DNA of 64,000 nucleotides. Source: DATLLN01 sp963720885 (GTDB taxonomy: Bacteria > Actinomycetota > Thermoleophilia > Gaiellales > JAICJC01). The stretch's first letter is position 1. Each line of letters opens with the position of its first letter. The translations under genes were made by a program, and so were the position numbers. The stretch is from contig CAVRGW010000005.1 in assembly GCA_963720885.1 (NCBI GenBank), positions 930,001 to 994,000 of the forward strand, in the 5' to 3' direction. A model generated the notes under the pieces. The model had not been told where the DNA came from. It was given only the letters and a program-made list of their open reading frames with translations, and did no database searches. Shown piece after piece: positions 59,804-64,000 of the stretch.

Positions 59804-61869
59804 CCGGACGCGACGGCGGCCTCGTCCGGGGCCAGTTCGACGACCTCGCGCAGGAAGGGCGGGCGGTCGCGGTCGTCCGCGGCCGGGTCGTCAAGCTCCT
59901 CCGCGAACCGCCGGCCGTCCCAGACCGCCGCGGCGATCGTGCCCGGGCTGAGGGCATCGCCGATCGGCCGCACCGCGACGCCCGCATCGCGCAACGGCTC
60001 CAGCAGGGCGTCATTCGGCAGCCGCGACGTGACCAGCACAAGGGCGTCGCAGGGCAGCTGCTGCTCCTCCTCGGTGTAGGCACAGGCGACCGTCGCCGAG
60101 CCCGGCGCGGCCGACACCAGCGTGTGCGTCGTCATCGCCGTGACCCCGGCCTCGAGCAGCCGCTTCTGGATCCTGTGCTGCTCCATCGTCGCCTGCGTCC
60201 AGTCGGAGACCCGGGCCTCAGGCGTGACCAGCGTGACGGCATGGCCGGCCGCGGCGAGCAGCTCGGCCAGCACACCGCCCATGTAGTAATGATCGTCGTC
60301 GAACAGGACAACGCGCTCACCGTCCGGCATGCGGCCGGCCATGAGGTCGTCGGGGGTGAGCACCGGCATGCCCGCGCCGATGTCGATCGGGCTTGTATGC
60401 CAGCGCGCGACACCGTCGGCCCGCCAGCGCGCGCCGGTGGCCAGGGCAACATGGTCGAACTCATACGACGCAATCTCGTCGGCGGTCAGCTCGCTGTCGA
60501 ACGCCGGCTCGACGTTGCTCAGCCGCTCCAGCTGCGACTTGCGATAGTCGAGCACGCGGATCCACGCCGACAGTCCGGGCAGCCGCGACTCGAGCGCCAC
60601 CCGGCCGCCCAGCGCACGCGTTGCCTCGGCCAGCACAACGTCGTAGCCGCGCTTGCCGAGCCAGTGCGCCGCCTCCAGGCCGGACGGCCCGGCGCCGACC
60701 ACCAGCACCCGCGACTCGCTGCCCTTGGCGCGGATCCGCTCCGGATGCCAGCCGCGCCGCCACTCCTCGCCCATGCTCGGGTTCTGGGTGCAGCGCAGCG
60801 GGGTGATCGTGAAGTCGCCGGTGACGCAGATGTTGCAGCCGATGCACTCGCGGATGTCCTCCCACCGCCCCTCCTCGATCTTCTTCGGGAGGAACGGGTC
60901 GGCGATCGACGGCCGGGCGGAGCCGATCATGTCGAGCACGCCGTCGCGGATCATCCGCACCATCGTGTCGGCCGAGGTGAAACGCCCGACGCCGACCACC
61001 GGCTTCGTGGTCAGCCGCTTGAGGTCGCGGACGTAGCGCTCCTGGGCACCCTCCTCTGCGAACCGCGAGGTGATCGAGTCGAAGTCCCAGTCGCCAACCA
61101 TGAAGTCCCACACATCGGGCAGCTCGCCGACGATGCCGAGCACCTCCTCGATCTCGCCGCGCTCGAGACCCGCCGATCCGACCAGCTCGTCGACGCAGAT
61201 CCGGCAGGCGACCGCCGCGCGGCCGTCCACCTCCTCCAGCGTGTCCTCGAGGATCTCGCGCAGCAGCCGCGCCCGGTTCGCGATACTGCCGCCGTACTCG
61301 TCGGTGCGGTCGTTGTAGCGGCGCGAGAGGAAGTGCTGGATCACGGTCAGCCCGTGCCCGGCGTACACGTACACCAGGTCGTAGCCGGCTCGCAGCGAGC
61401 GGTCGACGCCCTGCCGGTGCCAGCGCCGCAGGTCGTCGATGTCGCGGCGGTCCATGCGCCGGGCCTGCACGGGATCGGTGCCCTGCACGGCGAGGTGCGC
61501 GGGGCCCATCGGCGACTCACGGCTGTACAGGTTGGACGCGATCATCCCCGAGTACGCCAGCTCGATCCCGGCCAGCGACCCGTGCTCGTGCACCCGCTCG
61601 ACCAGGCGGGCGTGCATCGGGATGTCGGCGTCGTCCCAGATGCGGCCCTCGACGTATGGCGCGACCTCGCTGGTGTGGTGGAACTCCACCTCCTCCGTGC
61701 AGACGACGGCCCAGCCGCCCTCCGCCTTGACCCCCCGCATCTCGGCGTGCGCGGTCGGGTGGTGATGCCCCATCCCGTTGCAGTGCGGCACCTGGAAGAA
61801 CCGGTTCCGCGCCGTGACCGGTCCCAGTTGAACCGGTTCGAACAGGACATCGAATCGTGACTCACGCAT
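59800..61869 (-). CDS. TMADH/histamine-dehydrogenase-like amine dehydrogenase (FMN, 4Fe-4S, FAD/ADP domains)
   Basis: 689 aa. Strong match to the trimethylamine-dehydrogenase family from end to end. QVPHCNGMG places C30 where TMADH binds 6-S-cysteinyl-FMN. Y169 and H172 (YVYAGH) and D264 align with the catalytic triad. The iron-sulfur cysteines are C342, C345, C348 and C360 (CIGCNIC). VLVVGAGPSGLEAAHWLG starts the nucleotide-binding part. The TMADH aromatic bowl (Y60, W264, W355) reads E60, W261 and D352, so a tri- or tetramethylammonium substrate is unlikely. An Asp at the third position is what I recall for histamine dehydrogenase. It starts the operon with the amidase (ATGA). Confidence 0.88.
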   Translation of the reverse strand: MRESRFDVLFEPVQLGPVTARNRFFQVPHCNGMGHHHPTAHAEMRGVKAEGGWAVVCTEEVEFHHTSEVAPYVEGRIWDDADIPMHARLVERVHEHGSLAGIELAYSGMIASNLYSRESPMGPAHLAVQGTDPVQARRMDRRDIDDLRRWHRQGVDRSLRAGYDLVYVYAGHGLTVIQHFLSRRYNDRTDEYGGSIANRARLLREILEDTLEEVDGRAAVACRICVDELVGSAGLERGEIEEVLGIVGELPDVWDFMVGDWDFDSITSRFAEEGAQERYVRDLKRLTTKPVVGVGRFTSADTMVRMIRDGVLDMIGSARPSIADPFLPKKIEEGRWEDIRECIGCNICVTGDFTITPLRCTQNPSMGEEWRRGWHPERIRAKGSESRVLVVGAGPSGLEAAHWLGKRGYDVVLAEATRALGGRVALESRLPGLSAWIRVLDYRKSQLERLSNVEPAFDSELTADEIASYEFDHVALATGARWRADGVARWHTSPIDIGAGMPVLTPDDLMAGRMPDGERVVLFDDDHYYMGGVLAELLAAAGHAVTLVTPEARVSDWTQATMEQHRIQKRLLEAGVTAMTTHTLVSAAPGSATVACAYTEEEQQLPCDALVLVTSRLPNDALLEPLRDAGVAVRPIGDALSPGTIAAAVWDGRRFAEELDDPAADDRDRPPFLREVVELAPDEAAVASG

Positions 61870-61941
61870 CAGGCCGCTCCATGGGGTACGGGGTGTGGAG
61901 GCGGAGTTTCACAGACCGGCCGGATGCGAAGCAAGCGCGAG

Positions 61942-61978
61942 ATCCCCGGCCGCGCGGCCTGGGCCGGCGGCCGGGGAT
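61942..61978. other. Long GC-rich stem upstream of the amine dehydrogenase operon
   Basis: ATCCCCGGCCGC (61942-61953) pairs perfectly with GCGGCCGGGGAT (61967-61978) across a 13-nt loop. It lies 73 nt before the dehydrogenase start codon, in what would be its mRNA leader or promoter region. Confidence 0.55.
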
Positions 61979-62014
61979 TGGCGCGACGATGGGGGTCAGG
62001 AGCCCATGTCGCTC

Positions 62015-62038
62015 TTCGGGGCACCCGGGTGCCCCGAA
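62015..62038. terminator. 24-nt perfect palindrome, possible terminator of the small gene
   Basis: Twelve-base arms TTCGGGGCACCC and GGGTGCCCCGAA meet without a loop. It stands 16 nt beyond the stop of the minus-strand 78-aa gene. There is no U-tract, so it may instead be a binding site or a bidirectional stop. Confidence 0.4.
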
Positions 62039-62054
62039 TCCGAAGGTGCTCGCG

Positions 62055-62291
62055 CTAGGTGGTCACCGACTCCGACCGAAGCTCGGCGACGCGGATGGCC
62101 TCGTCCCACTGCGCTTTCCGGAACCGGCCCGCCCGCTCGCGCCCCTGAAGAGCGAGTGACTTGATGATGGCGGCCTGCGCCGGATCGCGGCAGACGGCGG
62201 CGGCTTGCACAAGCTGGTCGGCAGCCTTCTTGTCCTGGCCTTCGCTCAGCAGCCGACGTGCTTCCTCGATGCCCTCGGTGACCGTGTCCAT
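62055..62291 (-). CDS. Small helical protein, unknown function
   Basis: 78 aa: MDTVTEGIEEARRLLSEGQDKKAADQLVQAAAVCRDPAQAAIIKSLALQGRERAGRFRKAQWDEAIRVAEL. It is almost all helix with alternating charges, like a small TPR-like or coiled adaptor. The ATG at 62291 has GGGAGGG directly upstream. The long frame continuing upstream has no protein character. Unrecognised family. Confidence 0.65.
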   Translation of the reverse strand: MDTVTEGIEEARRLLSEGQDKKAADQLVQAAAVCRDPAQAAIIKSLALQGRERAGRFRKAQWDEAIRVAELRSESVTT

Positions 62292-62401
62292 CAGCCCTCC
62301 CTGCCGGGATCTCGAGCCGAGAATACCCACGGCTGGAGGGGCCGGAAGTCCCGTGTCGCAAAGTTGGGTGACGACACCCACGTGCCCGCGACAGGGCGCA
62401 A

Positions 62402-62518
62402 CTACCGTGTCGCGAGCAGTGCGATCGCGAGGATCGCCACCGTCGCGAGCACGGACACCGCGACCACCGCGGCGGCATGTCCCAGCGTCGGCTCCTGATC
62501 GTCTTCCCGAGTACGCAT
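62402..62518 (-). CDS. Possible 38-aa single-span membrane peptide
   Basis: Frame ATG 62518 to TAG 62402 gives MRTREDDQEPTLGHAAAV, then a membrane helix (VVAVSVLATVAILAIALLATR) to the end. The acidic head and clean helix look protein-like. The ATG overlaps, on the opposite strand, the most upstream start of the histidine kinase (shared CATG). No ribosome site; no family recognised. Confidence 0.35.
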   Translation of the reverse strand: MRTREDDQEPTLGHAAAVVAVSVLATVAILAIALLATR

Positions 62519-63599
62519 GACCACGTCCACCCGGCAGCATGGCACGGCCGACAGCCCCCGCGGATGGGTGTTTCAGACCAACCTGCGCACCGCCGCCGGT
62601 AGACTGGCTCGCCGCCCCGTGACTGCCAAATCGCATCAGTTCGGCCTGTTCTGGCGAGTCTTCGCGGTGAACGGCGTGATCCTGCTGATCGCCTTCGCCC
62701 TGCTCGTGCTGACTCCGATCACGGTGAGCAGCCCGACGACGACCGACCAGCTGCTGGTGCTGTCGGCCGGGTTGGCCGTGATGCTGGTCGCCAACGCCGC
62801 GCTGCTGCGGTTCAGCCTGACGCCGCTCCGCCGCCTCGCCGATCAGATGGGGACGGTTGACGTGCTTGACCCCGGCGAGCGGCTGGAACGCAGCGGCACC
62901 GCCGAGGTCGCCACCGTGATCGAAGCATTCAACGCGGCGCTCGACCGGCTCGAGGCGGAGCGGCGGTCGAGCACGCGCCGCGTGCTGTTTGCACAGGAGG
63001 CCGAGCGCCGGCGGATCGCGCAGGAGCTGCACGACCAGATCGGGCAGGATCTGACCGCGGTCGTGCTCGAGCTGAAGCGGGTGCAGACCCGGGTCACGCC
63101 GGAGGAGGCCGAGACGCTGGCCGACGCCCAGGAGCTGGCGCGCGAGAGCCTCGAGGACCTGCGGCGGATCAGCCACCAGCTGCGCCCGGTGGCGCTCGAC
63201 GACCTCGGGCTGTCCAGCGCGATCGCCGCCCTGTGCGCCGACATCACGCGGCGCACGGAGTTCGACATCGAGTTCGACGGCGTCGCCGGGACGCTGCCCC
63301 AGATCGACCGCGACACCGAGCTGGCGATCTACCGGGTCGCCCAGGAATCGATCACCAACGCTGTGCGCCACTCCGGCGGCACCCACGTCAACGTCACGTT
63401 GACGGCCGAGCCGTCGGGGCTGGTGCTGCGCGTCGCGGACGACGGCTGCGGCTTCGAGCAGCCGATGGGCGGCGGCGGCATCCGCGGGATGCGCGAGCGC
63501 GCGCTGGCGATCGGCGGCCGACTGACGCTGGACAGCGCGCAGAACGGCGGCGGAGTCGTCACGCTCCGCCTTCCGCCCATCGACGGAGCCGCGCGGTGA
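62517..63599 (+). CDS. Membrane sensor histidine kinase (HAMP + HisKA_3 + HATPase)
   Basis: 360 aa from ATG 62517, or 326 from the GTG at 62619, which fits the domain start better (VTAKSHQFGLFWRVFAVNG) and follows a TAGACT -10-like box. Two membrane helices (VNGVILLIAFALLVL; LLVLSAGLAVMLVANAALL) lead to a HAMP-like segment, then HisKA_3 with the phosphorylated His in AQEAERRRIAQELHDQIGQDLTAVV, and an ATPase domain (VAQESITNAVRHSGG; DDGCGF; GIRGMRERALAIGG). The short extracellular loop suggests it senses membrane state or a partner. GTGA overlap to the response regulator. Confidence 0.9.
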   Translation: MTTSTRQHGTADSPRGWVFQTNLRTAAGRLARRPVTAKSHQFGLFWRVFAVNGVILLIAFALLVLTPITVSSPTTTDQLLVLSAGLAVMLVANAALLRFSLTPLRRLADQMGTVDVLDPGERLERSGTAEVATVIEAFNAALDRLEAERRSSTRRVLFAQEAERRRIAQELHDQIGQDLTAVVLELKRVQTRVTPEEAETLADAQELARESLEDLRRISHQLRPVALDDLGLSSAIAALCADITRRTEFDIEFDGVAGTLPQIDRDTELAIYRVAQESITNAVRHSGGTHVNVTLTAEPSGLVLRVADDGCGFEQPMGGGGIRGMRERALAIGGRLTLDSAQNGGGVVTLRLPPIDGAAR

Positions 63600-64000
63600 C
63601 GGGCGAGCCCGCGGGCACGATCCGGGTGCTGCTGGCGGACGACCATGCGGTCGTCCGCCGCGGCCTGCGCCTGGTGCTCGAGTCGGCACCCGACCTGGCG
63701 GTCGTCGCCGAGGTCGGCGATGGGGTCGAGGCCGTCGCCCGCGCCGGGAAGGGCGATGTCGATCTCGCGATCCTGGATATCTCGATGCCCCGGATGGGCG
63801 GCCTGGAGGCGGCCCGGGTGCTCCGCGAGGCGCAGCCGGACATGAGGATCCTGATGCTCTCGATGCACGACAACGAGCAGTACTTCCTGGAGGCGCTGCG
63901 CCTGGGTGCCGGCGGCTACGTGCTCAAGTCCCAGGCGGACAACGACCTGATCCGGGCGTGTCGCTCGACCATGCGCGGCGAGTCGTTCGTGTACCCCCAG
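63596..64000 (+). CDS. NarL-type response regulator, cut by the window end
   Basis: 135 residues are visible: a receiver domain with LLADDHAVVRRGL, phosphoacceptor in AILDISMPRMGG, and GGYVLKSQA with the conserved Lys. The expected LuxR DNA-binding half lies beyond 64000. It overlaps the histidine kinase stop by GTGA, forming a pair independent of the one at 48484-50344. Confidence 0.92.
   Translation, partial: MTGEPAGTIRVLLADDHAVVRRGLRLVLESAPDLAVVAEVGDGVEAVARAGKGDVDLAILDISMPRMGGLEAARVLREAQPDMRILMLSMHDNEQYFLEALRLGAGGYVLKSQADNDLIRACRSTMRGESFVYPQ

Overview
High-GC bacterial chromosome segment, dense in genes, with many GTG and TTG starts and repeated 4-nt ATGA/GTGA/TTGA overlaps between neighbours. 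The gene content points to an aerobic actinobacterium. The strongest marker is a sulfur-carrier cysteine operon (ThiF/rhodanese, CysO, CysM, Mec) of the mycobacterial type. The OmpL47-like Ig-repeat surface protein, the EfeU/EfeO/EfeB iron system and the DtxR-like operator fit a deep actinobacterial lineage such as Thermoleophilia; that placement is inference. No rRNA, tRNA, prophage, integron or CRISPR array was seen.

Layout. 1-2642: end of an enoyl-CoA hydratase-like gene, a biotin carboxylase/BCCP subunit and HMG-CoA lyase (leucine or acyl-CoA degradation). 2634-3397: a REP-associated tyrosine transposase flanked by inverted GGGGTCAGAGC-type repeats; related copies lie at 39650 and 55674-55836. 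3413-3883: cyclophilin. 4020-14156: a giant secreted protein built of 33 repeats of about 98 aa. 14167-17511: iron-responsive-looking promoter/operator, EfeU-EfeO fusion and Tat-exported EfeB. 17504-22115: TrpB2-type tryptophan synthase beta chain plus a cyclase/AAA-ATPase/TPR regulator split by a frameshift. 22164-25694: leucyl aminopeptidase, acyl-CoA dehydrogenase and two small genes. 25678-31076: threonine dehydratase, pyrophosphatase, MeaB, HisC, a LON-domain protein and a DMT exporter. 31058-38148 (minus strand): M24 peptidase, acyl-CoA dehydrogenase, M48 protease, ParA, an N-terminally extended FtsZ and gamma-glutamyltransferase. 38169-42432: amidohydrolase, a structured intergenic region, an NlpC/P60 wall hydrolase, a small secreted peptide and a frameshifted TPR membrane protein. 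42510-45344: cysteine operon. 45332-49104 onward: cupin-cyclase, Lrp, pterin dehydratase, CNNM/CBS protein and a response regulator/histidine kinase pair. 50341-53908: degenerate GGDEF/HD-like protein, Lgt and an intact HD-GYP phosphodiesterase. 53915-55610: MFS exporter and a Rid-family protein. 55852-61869 (minus strand): a four-gene operon of a TMADH/histamine-dehydrogenase-like amine dehydrogenase, an amidase, an ATP-grasp ligase and a C45 Ntn acyltransferase. 62055-64000: two small proteins and a second histidine kinase/response regulator pair cut by the window edge.

Most worth follow-up: the amine dehydrogenase/amidase/ATP-grasp/C45 operon; the transposase with its dispersed REP-like palindromes; the 33-repeat surface protein; the structured DNA around the NlpC/P60 gene, which has a 19-bp perfect inverted repeat inside the coding sequence and a c-di-AMP-riboswitch-like leader; and the CysO tail that appears to need proteolytic maturation. 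Two genes carry one-base frameshifts of the same kind, so sequencing or assembly error cannot be excluded.
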